Positions 17,472 through 26,058 of a stretch of 64,000 nucleotides of DNA are shown here, piece after piece (within the stretch, counting starts at the first letter, position 1; each line of letters starts with the position of its first letter). Source of the stretch: an uncultured Pelagibacteraceae bacterium (GTDB lineage: Bacteria > Pseudomonadota > Alphaproteobacteria > Pelagibacterales > Pelagibacteraceae). The notes beneath the pieces were generated by a model that saw nothing but the letters and a program-made list of their open reading frames with translations, was not told the DNA's origin and made no database searches. The stretch covers positions 24,758 to 88,757 of the forward strand of contig CACPFN010000004.1 in NCBI GenBank assembly GCA_902633185.1, in the 5' to 3' direction. A program made the position numbers and the translations under genes.

Positions 17472-19709
17472 ATGAGTGCGGAATTTCATAGAAGTAAAAC
17501 ATTTAAATCAGCAGAATTAAGTAAGTGCCCGTTTACAGGAGCAGGCACTCCAGCAAAATTTAGTGCTGGCAGAGGACAAACAAATAGAGATTTTTGGCCA
17601 AACAGTTTGAATTTGAAAATTTTAAGTCAGCACTCGAATTTATCAAATCCAATGGAGAAAAAATTTAATTATTCTAAAGAATTTAAAAAACTGAACTACA
17701 AAGCACTCAAAAAAGATTTAAACAAATTAATGACAGACTCACAAGATTGGTGGCCAGCAGATTATGGTCATTATGGTCCTTTATTTATTAGATTAGCATG
17801 GCACGCAGCAGGTACATACAGAACAGGTGATGGTAGAGGGGGAGCTGGAACAGGTAATCAAAGGTTTGCACCGTTAAATGCTTGGCCTGATAATGTTAAT
17901 CTGGATAAAGCTAGATTACTTTTGTGGCCAATAAAACAGAAATATGGAAAAAGAATTTCTTGGGCAGATTTATTTATACTAGTTGGAAATGTAGCATTAG
18001 AGTCAATGGGCTTTAAAACGTTCGGTTTTGGAGCGGGAAGAACTGATATCTGGGAACCCGAAGATGATATTTACTGGGGTTCAGAAAAAGAAATGTTAGG
18101 TGTTAAGAGATACAGCGGAAAAAGAGATCTTGAACAACCATTGGGGGCTTCTCACATGGGATTAATTTATGTAAATCCACAAGGTCCAGATTTTAATCCA
18201 GACCCATTGAAAGCAGCTCATGATATTAGAGAAACATTTGGACGAATGGCAATGAATGATTATGAAACAGTTGCACTAGTTGCTGGTGGCCATACTTTTG
18301 GAAAATCTCATGGTGCTGCACCTGAATCACATAAAGGACCTGATCCAGAGGCATCAAGAATTCAAGATCAAGCAACTGGTTGGAATAGTAATTACAAATC
18401 AGGAAAAGGTGTACACGCAATAAGTAGTGGTATTGAGGGGGCATGGACACAAACACCAACACAATGGGATATGGGTTACTTTGATTGTTTATTTAACCAT
18501 GAATGGGAATTGACAAAAGGACCTGCTGGAGCATTTCAATGGACTCCAAAAAAGAATGGTCAGAGAATTAAAATGGTTCCTGATGCTCATGATAAAAGTA
18601 AAATGCATCCTCCAATGATGCAAACAACTGATTTATCTTTGAGAATGGATAAAAGTTATGGACCAATTTCAAAACATTTTTATCAAAATCCAGATGAATT
18701 TGCTGATGCATTTGCAAGAGCTTGGTTTAAGCTTACTCATAGAGACATGGGACCAAGAGCATGTTATTTGGGTAGCGAAGTACCAAAAGAACAATTAATT
18801 TGGCAAGATCCTATAGATAAACCAAAATATAAACTTAAATCAAAAGATATAAGAGATTTAAAATCAAAGCTTTCAAAATCAAAAATCTCTGTTTCTGATT
18901 TAGTTTCTACGGCTTGGGCATCTGCTTCTACATACAGAGGTTCTGACAAAAGAGGTGGAGCAAACGGAGCAAGAATTATGCTTGAGCCTCAAAGAAGTTG
19001 GAAAGTCAATAACCCTAAAAAACTTTCAAAGGTTATTAAAGCTTTACAAAAAATTAAGAAAAAATTTGATACAAATAAAAAATCAGTCTCAATGGCGGAC
19101 CTTATAGTATTAGGTGGAAATGTAGGAATAGAGATGGCAGCAAAAAAAGCTGGTCATAAAATTCAGGTTCCATTCACACCTGGAAGAGGAGATGCAAGAC
19201 AAGACCAAACAGATGTAAATTCATTTGGATTACTTGAGCCGCAAGCGGATGGTTTTAGAAACTACATGAAAAAAGGTAAATCTAATGTTTCAGCTGAGGA
19301 AAAATTAATTGATAAGGCACAATTAATGGGATTAACGGCACCAGAGATGACAGTTCTTGTAGGAGGAATGAGAGTTTTAGATACAAACTATGATAGTTCT
19401 AAAAATGGAGTTTTCACAAAAAAACCTGGAACTCTATCAACAGATTATTTTGTAAATCTTCTTGATATGAGTACCACTTGGAAAGAAACTGACAAATCTG
19501 AACAATATTTTGTTGGTAAAGATAGAAAGTCTAAAAAAACTAAGTGGAAAGGTTCAAGAGTTGACCTTATTTTTGGTTCAAATTCTCAATTAAGAGCATT
19601 AGCCGAAGTCTATGCCTGCAAAGACTCATCTGACAAATTTGTTAAAGACTTTGTATCTGCATGGGTCAAAGTGATGAATGCAGATAGATTTGATTTAAGA
19701 TTAAACTAG
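17472..19709 (+). CDS. katG: Catalase-peroxidase KatG
   Basis: Bifunctional haem catalase/peroxidase that destroys hydrogen peroxide. Distal side: Arg107, Trp110, His111 in [11 protein letters not shown]. Proximal haem ligand: His274 in [10 protein letters not shown]. The Trp110-Tyr233-Met259 cross-link residues needed for catalase activity are all present ([18 protein letters not shown]). The second, inactive peroxidase-like domain fills the C-terminal half. 745 residues is full length, with no signal peptide, so it is cytoplasmic. It sits behind its own strong promoter next to irr. Codon use looks like its neighbours, so there is no sign of recent transfer. Confidence 0.97.
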   Translation: MSAEFHRSKTFKSAELSKCPFTGAGTPAKFSAGRGQTNRDFWPNSLNLKILSQHSNLSNPMEKKFNYSKEFKKLNYKALKKDLNKLMTDSQDWWPADYGHYGPLFIRLAWHAAGTYRTGDGRGGAGTGNQRFAPLNAWPDNVNLDKARLLLWPIKQKYGKRISWADLFILVGNVALESMGFKTFGFGAGRTDIWEPEDDIYWGSEKEMLGVKRYSGKRDLEQPLGASHMGLIYVNPQGPDFNPDPLKAAHDIRETFGRMAMNDYETVALVAGGHTFGKSHGAAPESHKGPDPEASRIQDQATGWNSNYKSGKGVHAISSGIEGAWTQTPTQWDMGYFDCLFNHEWELTKGPAGAFQWTPKKNGQRIKMVPDAHDKSKMHPPMMQTTDLSLRMDKSYGPISKHFYQNPDEFADAFARAWFKLTHRDMGPRACYLGSEVPKEQLIWQDPIDKPKYKLKSKDIRDLKSKLSKSKISVSDLVSTAWASASTYRGSDKRGGANGARIMLEPQRSWKVNNPKKLSKVIKALQKIKKKFDTNKKSVSMADLIVLGGNVGIEMAAKKAGHKIQVPFTPGRGDARQDQTDVNSFGLLEPQADGFRNYMKKGKSNVSAEEKLIDKAQLMGLTAPEMTVLVGGMRVLDTNYDSSKNGVFTKKPGTLSTDYFVNLLDMSTTWKETDKSEQYFVGKDRKSKKTKWKGSRVDLIFGSNSQLRALAEVYACKDSSDKFVKDFVSAWVKVMNADRFDLRLN

Positions 19710-19728
19710 TATTAAGGAAAGCGGAAAA

Positions 19729-20325
19729 ATGACATCACTATCGTTCGAAGACTTTTATAAAGTTCCTGAAATTAAGTTTGATATAAATAGATTGCGAAAT
19801 GACTTAAATCTAATTTTAGAGAAAAAGAAATTTAATTCGCCAGGCGTTACTCACTTTGGTGCAATTCCTCTAAATCAAATTCCAAATAACAAAGACTCTA
19901 TAGAAGGGAACAATATCAGAGGTAGATATTGGACTATTGCTGATGAGACAGGAAAAGAAGTCTCAAGAGATATTGATATTGATGAATCGAAATATACTCA
20001 GTTGCTACCAGAGTTCGAGAAAACTTATTTTAAAGAGGTTTATGAAATTCTTAGTAAAAAATTTAAACTAGGAAGAGTAAGGCTTTTATTAAAAGAGCCA
20101 AGATCAACGCTAAGCTGGCACAAAGATCCAGAGTGTAGATTACATATTCCGATAGTAACTAATGCAGGTTGTTCAATGGTCATTGAAAATGTTGCAAAAC
20201 ATTTGCCTGCAGATGGACATGTATGGATTACTAACAATACAAAGTATCATAACTTTTTTAATGGAGGAGAACAGGCTAGAGTTCACTTAGTTGCTTGTGT
20301 TCTTGAAAGCCCGTTTAAAGAATAA
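19729..20325 (+). CDS. Aspartyl/asparaginyl beta-hydroxylase-like Fe(II)/2-oxoglutarate dioxygenase
   Basis: A 198-residue protein of the AspH superfamily. The iron site is His131 and Asp133 in LSWHKDPECRLHIP and His174 in KYHNFFNGG; Arg184 in EQARVHLVA is placed to hold 2-oxoglutarate. It starts 19 bases after katG with AAGGAAAG upstream and so is probably cotranscribed. It overlaps the DUF2061 gene by one base. The hydroxylated substrate is unknown; the operon context suggests a role under iron or peroxide stress, which is inference. Confidence 0.82.
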   Translation: MTSLSFEDFYKVPEIKFDINRLRNDLNLILEKKKFNSPGVTHFGAIPLNQIPNNKDSIEGNNIRGRYWTIADETGKEVSRDIDIDESKYTQLLPEFEKTYFKEVYEILSKKFKLGRVRLLLKEPRSTLSWHKDPECRLHIPIVTNAGCSMVIENVAKHLPADGHVWITNNTKYHNFFNGGEQARVHLVACVLESPFKE

Positions 20326-20567
20326 TGGAAGTTACCAACGGTATTTTTAAAGCTGCCGGTCAGATTTATTCCAATAACAGAGGCTCTATTTTAAGAACAA
20401 TTGTTTATACAGTTGGTCATTTTGCAATTGCTATAACTGTTTTGATGATAGTTGCTGATGTATCTTTTATGATAGCTTTGACTGATGCAATTGTAGAACC
20501 AATTGCCAATTCTATATGGTATTTCATTTTAGATAAGTGGTGGGCAAGTAGATCAAAAAGTAAATAA
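20325..20567 (+). CDS. DUF2061 family membrane protein
   Basis: An 80-residue protein with two hydrophobic segments (about 28-48 and 48-70) preceded by RGSILRTIVYTVGHFAIA, typical of DUF2061, a small membrane-protein family of unknown function. It overlaps the preceding dioxygenase stop as TAATG and is the last gene of the katG run. A Fur-box-like palindrome overlaps its stop codon. Confidence 0.8.
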   Translation: MEVTNGIFKAAGQIYSNNRGSILRTIVYTVGHFAIAITVLMIVADVSFMIALTDAIVEPIANSIWYFILDKWWASRSKSK

Positions 20568-20579
20568 TAATCATTATCA
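20560..20579. promoter_or_regulatory. Fur-box-like palindrome upstream of the Cys-rich small gene
   Basis: GTAAATAATAATCATTATC (20560-20578) agrees with the 19-base Fur box consensus GATAATGATAATCATTATC at 16 of 19 positions. The core at 20565-20579 matches the TGATAATCATTATCA 15-mer at 14 of 15. It overlaps the DUF2061 stop codon and lies 133 bases upstream of the Cys-rich ORF. The AT-rich background raises the chance of coincidence. Confidence 0.5.
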
Positions 20580-20620
20580 ATAAGTATTTAAGAAAAATTT
20601 AATAAGGATAATTAGTAGTA

Positions 20621-20667
20621 ATAATAATTATTCGCAAAAAAAATGCGTAAATAATAATTATTCGCAA
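20621..20667 (+). repeat. Two exact 17-base direct repeats spaced 30 bases
   Basis: ATAATAATTATTCGCAA occurs at 20621-20637 and again at 20651-20667. The left part ATAATAATTATT is itself partly palindromic. The repeats lie 45-91 bases upstream of the Cys-rich ORF and downstream of the Fur-box-like site. A start-to-start spacing of 30 bases is close to three helical turns, as expected for cooperative operator half-sites. Confidence 0.8.
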
Positions 20668-20711
20668 GGATATTTGTTGAAAATAATTTTTTCATATTTA
20701 ATTTTTAATAT

Positions 20712-20891
20712 ATGCAAATAGAAAATTATAATTGTAAAAAATGTGGATTAACAATTTCTTCAACTTGTTCCAAGTGTGATAAAATAGTTGATGTTGAAGT
20801 CCTTGATGATGGATGCATAGTTCAAAAGACTAAATGTGTTGATTGTGCAAATGCTCCAGTGATCAAAGACGTTTGTGTCCAACAAAAATAA
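20712..20891 (+). CDS. Unrecognised 59-residue cysteine-rich protein, probable metal-binding zinc-ribbon type
   Basis: This short ORF (MQIENYNCKKCG...) has eight cysteines: Cys8, 11, 19, 22, 35, 42, 45 and 55, arranged as CxxC-x7-CxxC-x12-C-x6-CxxC-x9-C. Paired CxxC knuckles and a lysine/aspartate-rich remainder suggest a cytoplasmic zinc-ribbon or other metal-thiolate fold; no signal peptide is present. The regular cysteine pattern in an AT-rich genome argues strongly that it is coding. No obvious Shine-Dalgarno sequence is seen. Upstream lie a Fur-box-like site and a 17-base direct repeat. I do not recognise a named family. It could be a metal-storage, sensor or chaperone protein. Confidence 0.7.
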   Translation: MQIENYNCKKCGLTISSTCSKCDKIVDVEVLDDGCIVQKTKCVDCANAPVIKDVCVQQK

Positions 20892-20917
20892 TTAGTTAAT
20901 ATATATAACTTACAGGG

Positions 20918-21370
20918 TTAGTTAATTTTTCCCCAAAGATTTTCTTCGTCAACCCACCCTTTAAAACTTTTAGTTTCTACTAAGCACCAATTTCTCTCGC
21001 ATTTTTTCACTATCAATAATCTTCCTGTTTCTATTTTAGCCAAGGGTTTAGAAAATTTAGTTGGTTTTTTGAATAGAATTTTATTTGATACAGTTATAAA
21101 GGATTTTGATTGCTTCAATTGAGAAATGTGTATCCACCCACCATTCTTTTTATTGTCAATTATTCTTCTAAAATTTTCTTTTTTATCAATCACTTTTACC
21201 GGCAAGTTTATTTTCTTGTAAATATACTTTATTGGATAATCAAAACTTGGGCCATATCTTACGTTTACCTTATCATTTTTAAGCATTAAAAATTTTTCAT
21301 TATTCTCCGAAATGGCATTCGAGGTAAAAAATATTATGATTAAAATCTTGAAGATTAATTGCACAAGCAA
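20918..21370 (-). CDS. Secreted bacterial SH3-domain protein
   Basis: A 150-residue protein with an N-terminal signal peptide (hydrophobic residues 3-18, probable cleavage after SNA) and two SH3-like repeats. The first has VNVRYGPSFDYPIKYIYKK and GGWIHISQL; the second has GRLLIVKKCERNWCLVETKSFKGWVDEENLWG. Such SH3 (DUF1058/SH3_4-type) proteins are periplasmic and often bind peptidoglycan. It overlaps the end of moeB by 16 bases and is the last gene of the ubiE-to-SH3 operon. Confidence 0.8.
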   Translation of the reverse strand: MLVQLIFKILIIIFFTSNAISENNEKFLMLKNDKVNVRYGPSFDYPIKYIYKKINLPVKVIDKKENFRRIIDNKKNGGWIHISQLKQSKSFITVSNKILFKKPTKFSKPLAKIETGRLLIVKKCERNWCLVETKSFKGWVDEENLWGKIN

Positions 21371-22107
21371 CCCTTTTTTTTAGTAAATTTTATTTTTCTA
21401 AATTCTAGTTTTTTTAGATTAACCACCAGAATTGATGAGTGAAGACTTTTATCAGAAGAAATTATGTTTTTTAAAACTTCATTTGCTTGCATACTCCCAA
21501 TTATATTTGATGTAGTTCCTAATATTCCTTCACTTTCACAATTTAAAACTTCATCAGAAGGTTCTGACTGGTAAAAACATTTTAAGCATGGGCTTGATTT
21601 ATTATTAAAATCGAATGAAAAAATATGTCCATCAAATTTGCTAATAGCACCAACTATTAATTTTCTTTTATATTTTAATGAAAATTTATTTATTAAAAAT
21701 TTAGTTTTAAAATTATCTGTTCCATCTACAATTATATCGAAATCTTTTACAATTTTATTTAAATTTTTTTCTGATGCTTTTTCTTTTAAAATTTTGACTT
21801 TTACATCTCTGTTAATTAATTTTATTCTTCTTTTAAAGATATCAACCTTAAATTTTCCAACATCTTTTGAAGTATACAAAATTTGTCTTTGAAGATTTGA
21901 AATATCTACTTTATCGTGATCAATAGCACCTATATACCCTACACCGCATCTAGCCAACAAATCTGCAACTGGACTACCTAATCCACCAATTCCTACAATT
22001 AAAACTTTTGAATTAATTATTTTCTTTTGTCCTAATATACCAATATCCTTAAGTATTATTTGTCTAGAGTATCTCTCAAGCTTTCGTTTAGATAATGAAT
22101 TTTTCAC
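21355..22107 (-). CDS. moeB: MoeB/ThiF-family adenylyltransferase
   Basis: E1-like enzyme that adenylates the C-terminus of a ubiquitin-like sulfur carrier (MoaD or ThiS). It has the nucleotide-binding glycine loop GIGGLGSPVADLLARCGVG (residues 39-57) and the DxxxxxNLQRQ motif (DHDKVDISNLQRQIL). One zinc CxxC pair is at Cys174/Cys177; the second is degenerate, Cys247-x-Cys249, right at the C-terminus. Which carrier it serves cannot be decided. It overlaps dut by four bases and the SH3 gene by 16. Confidence 0.85.
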   Translation of the reverse strand: MKNSLSKRKLERYSRQIILKDIGILGQKKIINSKVLIVGIGGLGSPVADLLARCGVGYIGAIDHDKVDISNLQRQILYTSKDVGKFKVDIFKRRIKLINRDVKVKILKEKASEKNLNKIVKDFDIIVDGTDNFKTKFLINKFSLKYKRKLIVGAISKFDGHIFSFDFNNKSSPCLKCFYQSEPSDEVLNCESEGILGTTSNIIGSMQANEVLKNIISSDKSLHSSILVVNLKKLEFRKIKFTKKKGCLCN

Positions 22108-22541
22108 TTACCCGTTGATCCAAATCCACCCGAACCTCTAATTGTCTCAGGCAAAGTTTCTACAGTTTCAAAATCTACTTTTAGAATTGGCATTAGTATC
22201 ATTTGAGCAATTCTATCATCGTTATTTACTGTAAAGTCTTTATCTCCATGATTAAATAAAATTACTTTTATTTCTCCTCTATAGTCACTATCAATTGTTC
22301 CAGGAGTATTTAATACACTTATATTATTTTTAGCCGCTAAACCTGAACGCGGCCTGATCTGAACTTCGGTATCCTCAGGTATTGCAATGGATATACCTGT
22401 TGGCACTAAAGCGTTTTCGCCCGGTTTAATTACTATTTTCTTTTCAATGAATGCAGTCAAATCTAGTCCAGATGATCCTGTTGTTTTATATTCTGGCAGT
22501 TTAACTTTCTTGTCTAATTTTTTAATTAAGACTTTAACCAT
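22104..22541 (-). CDS. dut: dUTP diphosphatase
   Basis: Trimeric dUTPase that hydrolyses dUTP to dUMP, preventing uracil incorporation. All five motifs are seen, including GLDLTAF, PRSGLAAKN, the uracil-specific hairpin NTPGTIDSDYRGEIKVILFN and the C-terminal lid RGSGGFGSTGK. The 145-residue length is normal. It sits 4 bases after coaBC, a conserved alphaproteobacterial pair. Confidence 0.96.
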   Translation of the reverse strand: MVKVLIKKLDKKVKLPEYKTTGSSGLDLTAFIEKKIVIKPGENALVPTGISIAIPEDTEVQIRPRSGLAAKNNISVLNTPGTIDSDYRGEIKVILFNHGDKDFTVNNDDRIAQMILMPILKVDFETVETLPETIRGSGGFGSTGK

Positions 22542-22545
22542 TAAG

Positions 22546-23745
22546 TTAATTAATCTGTTGAATTATTCTTTTGACTATTTCCTCAGCGACCAATGATTTG
22601 CTCATCTTTTCAAAATTTTCTTCAGGTTTATCTTTGTAAAATATAGAAATTTTATTAAAATCTGATCCAAATCCTATAGTTTGATCTGAGACATCATTTG
22701 CAATTACCCAGTCACAATTTTTTTCATTCAACTTCTCTTTTGCATTTGTCGAGAGATTGTTTGTTTCTGCTGCAAAACCAATTGTTATTTTTGGTCTTAA
22801 TGAATTGTGATTAGATATATGATTTAAAATATCGATATTTTTTTCTAGCTCTAAGTTAAATTCTTCATTCTTTTTAATCTTTGTACTTTTATAATTTTTC
22901 ACTTTAAAATCAGAAACAGCTGCAGAAAAAATAGCTACATCTGTTGGTAGATTATTTAAACTTTCTTTGAACATCTCTTCAGCAGTTTCAACACTTACAA
23001 AATTAACGCCGTCCAAAGGTTTAATGCTTGTCTTTCCAGAAATAAGTGTCGTATCAAATCCATTGTCTCTAAGACATTTAGCTATTTCATATCCTTGTTT
23101 GCCACTGGATTTATTTGTAATAAATCTTACAGGATCAATATATTCATTAGTTGGTCCTGCAGTAACTAAAGCTTTTAATTTTTTATTTTTATCTAAATTA
23201 GAAAAATAATTTTTAAGCGTATTGACTATTTCATTTGGTTCTGTCATTTTTCCTTCTCCATATTCACCACATGCCATATCTCCTATCTCTGGTCCAATAA
23301 TTTTGTATCCAAAGCTTTTTAATTTTAATATGTTTTCTTTAGTAGAAGGATGTTCCCACATTCTTACATTCATTGCTGGTGCTAAAAATATTTGTTTGTT
23401 AGAGGCTAATAAAACAGTAGACGCCAAATCTTCTGCATTTCCTGAGGCTACTTTAGATATAGTATTTGCTGTAATTGGTGCAACTAATACTGCATCAGCC
23501 CATCTTGATAAAGATATATGGTCCATCTCAGCTTCGTTCTCTGCACTAAATATATCGTCATAAACTTTTTCTTGAGAAAGAGACGAAACAGATAGTGGAG
23601 TTACAAATTCTTTTGCATTTTTTGTTAATATAGTTTTTACACGAGCACCATTTTTCTTAAATAATCTTATTAACTCAAGACTTTTGTAAGCAGAAATTCC
23701 ACCACATATAATTAACAGTATTTTTTTATTCTCAAAATAATTCAT
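22546..23745 (-). CDS. coaBC: Bifunctional phosphopantothenoylcysteine decarboxylase/synthetase
   Basis: Two steps of coenzyme A synthesis. The N-terminal CoaC flavoprotein half has the substrate-clamp PAMNVRMWEHP and the active-site cysteine in MACGEYGEGKM (about residue 158). The CoaB half has the dimerisation/nucleotide sequence NKSSGKQGYEIAK and a C-terminal FAAETNN. 399 residues, complete. It follows ubiB by 8 bases. Confidence 0.96.
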   Translation of the reverse strand: MNYFENKKILLIICGGISAYKSLELIRLFKKNGARVKTILTKNAKEFVTPLSVSSLSQEKVYDDIFSAENEAEMDHISLSRWADAVLVAPITANTISKVASGNAEDLASTVLLASNKQIFLAPAMNVRMWEHPSTKENILKLKSFGYKIIGPEIGDMACGEYGEGKMTEPNEIVNTLKNYFSNLDKNKKLKALVTAGPTNEYIDPVRFITNKSSGKQGYEIAKCLRDNGFDTTLISGKTSIKPLDGVNFVSVETAEEMFKESLNNLPTDVAIFSAAVSDFKVKNYKSTKIKKNEEFNLELEKNIDILNHISNHNSLRPKITIGFAAETNNLSTNAKEKLNEKNCDWVIANDVSDQTIGFGSDFNKISIFYKDKPEENFEKMSKSLVAEEIVKRIIQQIN

Positions 23746-23753
23746 CGTCGAGA

Positions 23754-25331
23754 TTAAAATACTACTAATCCTAAAATTACAAGTAATAATAAACCAATGA
23801 TTGATTGATTTCTGAAAGCTACCATTTCATTTTTTTTTGTATTTAGATCATTATACGTATTAGTATTTTGTGGAATTTGTCCACTTGCAAGAAATGTTAA
23901 TGCTTGGTTTGCTTTATCCATTATTTGCGGCATTTCTGGTAATCTTTTTATAACTTCTGCAGAATTTTTTAGAGTTTCATTTAATGTTGTTATAGGATCT
24001 TTTGTTTCTTTAAGCCATTTTTCAAGAACAGGTCTTGACGTTTCCCAAATGTTTGTCTCTGGATTTAATCTTCTTGCAACACCTTCAACTACTACCATGG
24101 TTTTCTGTAGCATTAGTAACTGTGGTTGAGTCTGCATATTAAATTTTTCTGTCACATCAAAAAGTTGTTTGAGTAGTTTACCGCCAGATATATCTTTAAT
24201 TGACTGACCAAATATTGGTTCTCCTATTGATCTTAGTGCTTGGGCGAGATCATCAACAGGCACTTCTTTTGGAACTAACCCTGCAGCCAAATGAACTTCA
24301 GCCACTTTTTTATAATCTCGTTTAATAAATCCATATAAAATCTCAGCAAGAAATTTTTTACTCAAATCATCGAGCCTTCCCATTATACCAAAATCGATAG
24401 GAACTATTTGACCGCTATTATTTATAAAAATGTTACCTTGATGCATATCTGCATGAAAAAAACCATCTCTAACAGCATGTCTTAAAAAATGTTGAATAAT
24501 ATCTGATGCGATTTTTTTGGTATCTATATTTCTTTTTTCTAACTCTTCTGTTTCTCTTATAGAGACACCTTCAACCCAGTCTAAAGTCATTACATTTTCA
24601 CTTGTAAAATTCCAATAAATTCTAGGAACTTGAAATCCACTGTCATTCTTAGTGTTTTCAGAATACTCATTAGCTGCAGCGGCTTCAAATCTTAAATCCA
24701 TTTCTAAATTGGTTATTTCTTTTAGCAAATATACAACCTCAACTAACTTAAGTCTTTTTGTCTTTTTGATAATTGACTCAGTTAAAAAAGCAAAAAGCAT
24801 CAAAGCATCAATTTCTTCGTTGAATATTTTTTTTATATTTGGTCGTAAAATTTTTATAGCCACTTCTTTAATTGTGCCATTATCATTTATTTGCGCTTTA
24901 TGAACTTGAGCTATAGATGCTGCTGCCACTGGTTCAGATAGATTTATAATTGAATTAAAATTATCTTCCCCTAGATCTTTTTTGATTATTTCTTTAGCTT
25001 TAGATAATTCAAATGGAGGCAAACGATCTTGTAAACTCTCTAGTTGCTTTGATAACTTTTCTCCAATTATATCTGGTCTAGTTGCCAGAAATTGACCTAA
25101 TTTAATGAATGTTGTGCCCATAGATTGCAAGGAGTTTGATAATCTTTCACCTTCGGTTTCATTTACAAAAGAATTATCTTTTTTTGAAAATGATAAAGAC
25201 AACAAATAGAATAAAATTTTTATTCCAATTGGTGGATTATGAAACTTTGTGAATATACTTAAAGCGTCAGATTTTGCTAATTTCCTACCAAGCCTAAAAA
25301 GTATGTATAATTTTTTAATCATATTTTCCAA
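23754..25331 (-). CDS. ubiB: UbiB-family atypical kinase/ATPase for ubiquinone synthesis
   Basis: ABC1/ADCK-type protein needed for ubiquinone production. The invariant KxGQ motif is present in FIKLGQFLATRPD, followed by a nucleotide-binding lysine (VAIKILRPN), the HADMHQGN catalytic loop and the DFG motif in PIDFGIMG. A hydrophobic C-terminal anchor (SIIGLLLLVILGLVVF) places it at the inner membrane. 525 residues. It overlaps ubiE by 13 bases. Confidence 0.95.
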   Translation of the reverse strand: MENMIKKLYILFRLGRKLAKSDALSIFTKFHNPPIGIKILFYLLSLSFSKKDNSFVNETEGERLSNSLQSMGTTFIKLGQFLATRPDIIGEKLSKQLESLQDRLPPFELSKAKEIIKKDLGEDNFNSIINLSEPVAAASIAQVHKAQINDNGTIKEVAIKILRPNIKKIFNEEIDALMLFAFLTESIIKKTKRLKLVEVVYLLKEITNLEMDLRFEAAAANEYSENTKNDSGFQVPRIYWNFTSENVMTLDWVEGVSIRETEELEKRNIDTKKIASDIIQHFLRHAVRDGFFHADMHQGNIFINNSGQIVPIDFGIMGRLDDLSKKFLAEILYGFIKRDYKKVAEVHLAAGLVPKEVPVDDLAQALRSIGEPIFGQSIKDISGGKLLKQLFDVTEKFNMQTQPQLLMLQKTMVVVEGVARRLNPETNIWETSRPVLEKWLKETKDPITTLNETLKNSAEVIKRLPEMPQIMDKANQALTFLASGQIPQNTNTYNDLNTKKNEMVAFRNQSIIGLLLLVILGLVVF

Positions 25332-26026
25332 CCTGAATGAATAGCTACTATTCCACCAGAAAAGTTTCTATACTCACATTTAATAAAATTATTATTCTGC
25401 ATTAAACCCTTTAATTCCTCTTGATTAACAAATTCTTGGATGCTTTTTATTAGATATTCATAAGGCTCTTTTTCACCAACCACAAATTTTCCTATTTCTG
25501 GAATTAATTTAGAGTATCTTTTATAGACTAAATCTAAGTTTAAATTTTGAATTTTTGAAAATTCTAAACAAAAAAATCTACCTCCTGACTTTAAAACTCT
25601 GTACGCTTCACTTAAGGATTTATTAATATTTTTTGTATTTCTTAAACCAAAACTGATTGTGTAATAATCACATGAATTAGATTTTAAAGGCAATTTCTCT
25701 GCCGACCCCTTAATCCACTTGATATTTTTGTAATTTGATAGTCTATTTTTTCCCCTTTTCATCATTCCTTCATTGGGGTCAATACAAAATAATTCTATAT
25801 TTTTATTTGAACTATTATCGATAAAAAGTTTTGCTATATCACCTGTGCCACATGCAACATCTGCTAGAATTTTATTTTTACCTGGGTTCATCCAATTTAT
25901 TAAATTTCTTTTCCAGATTCTATGAACTCCAAGTGACATCAAATCATTCATGATGTCGTATTTATCATAAACTTTATCAAAGACACCTTGGACTAGACCT
26001 TTTTTATTTTGAAGATATTGTTGCAT
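25319..26026 (-). CDS. ubiE: Demethylmenaquinone/ubiquinone methyltransferase UbiE
   Basis: SAM-dependent C-methyltransferase in ubiquinone synthesis. Motif I is VACGTGDIAKLF; the UbiE signature YDIMNDLMSLGVHRIWKR lies near the N-terminus and YYTISFGLRNTKN in the middle. 235 residues. First gene of a minus-strand operon ubiE-ubiB-coaBC-dut-moeB-SH3, divergent from mutM with only 32 bases between the starts. Confidence 0.96.
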   Translation of the reverse strand: MQQYLQNKKGLVQGVFDKVYDKYDIMNDLMSLGVHRIWKRNLINWMNPGKNKILADVACGTGDIAKLFIDNSSNKNIELFCIDPNEGMMKRGKNRLSNYKNIKWIKGSAEKLPLKSNSCDYYTISFGLRNTKNINKSLSEAYRVLKSGGRFFCLEFSKIQNLNLDLVYKRYSKLIPEIGKFVVGEKEPYEYLIKSIQEFVNQEELKGLMQNNNFIKCEYRNFSGGIVAIHSGWKI

Positions 26027-26058
26027 AAAATAAATAATATTAATTAATATAATAATAA

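Noticed and set aside
17472..19709. katG as a recent horizontal acquisition
   Set aside because: Base and codon use look like the neighbours and no mobile-element remnants flank it; cannot be supported from the sequence alone.
20621..20667. Two-unit repeat as the start of a CRISPR array
   Set aside because: Only two 17-base copies with a 13-base spacer and no cas genes; better seen as operator repeats.
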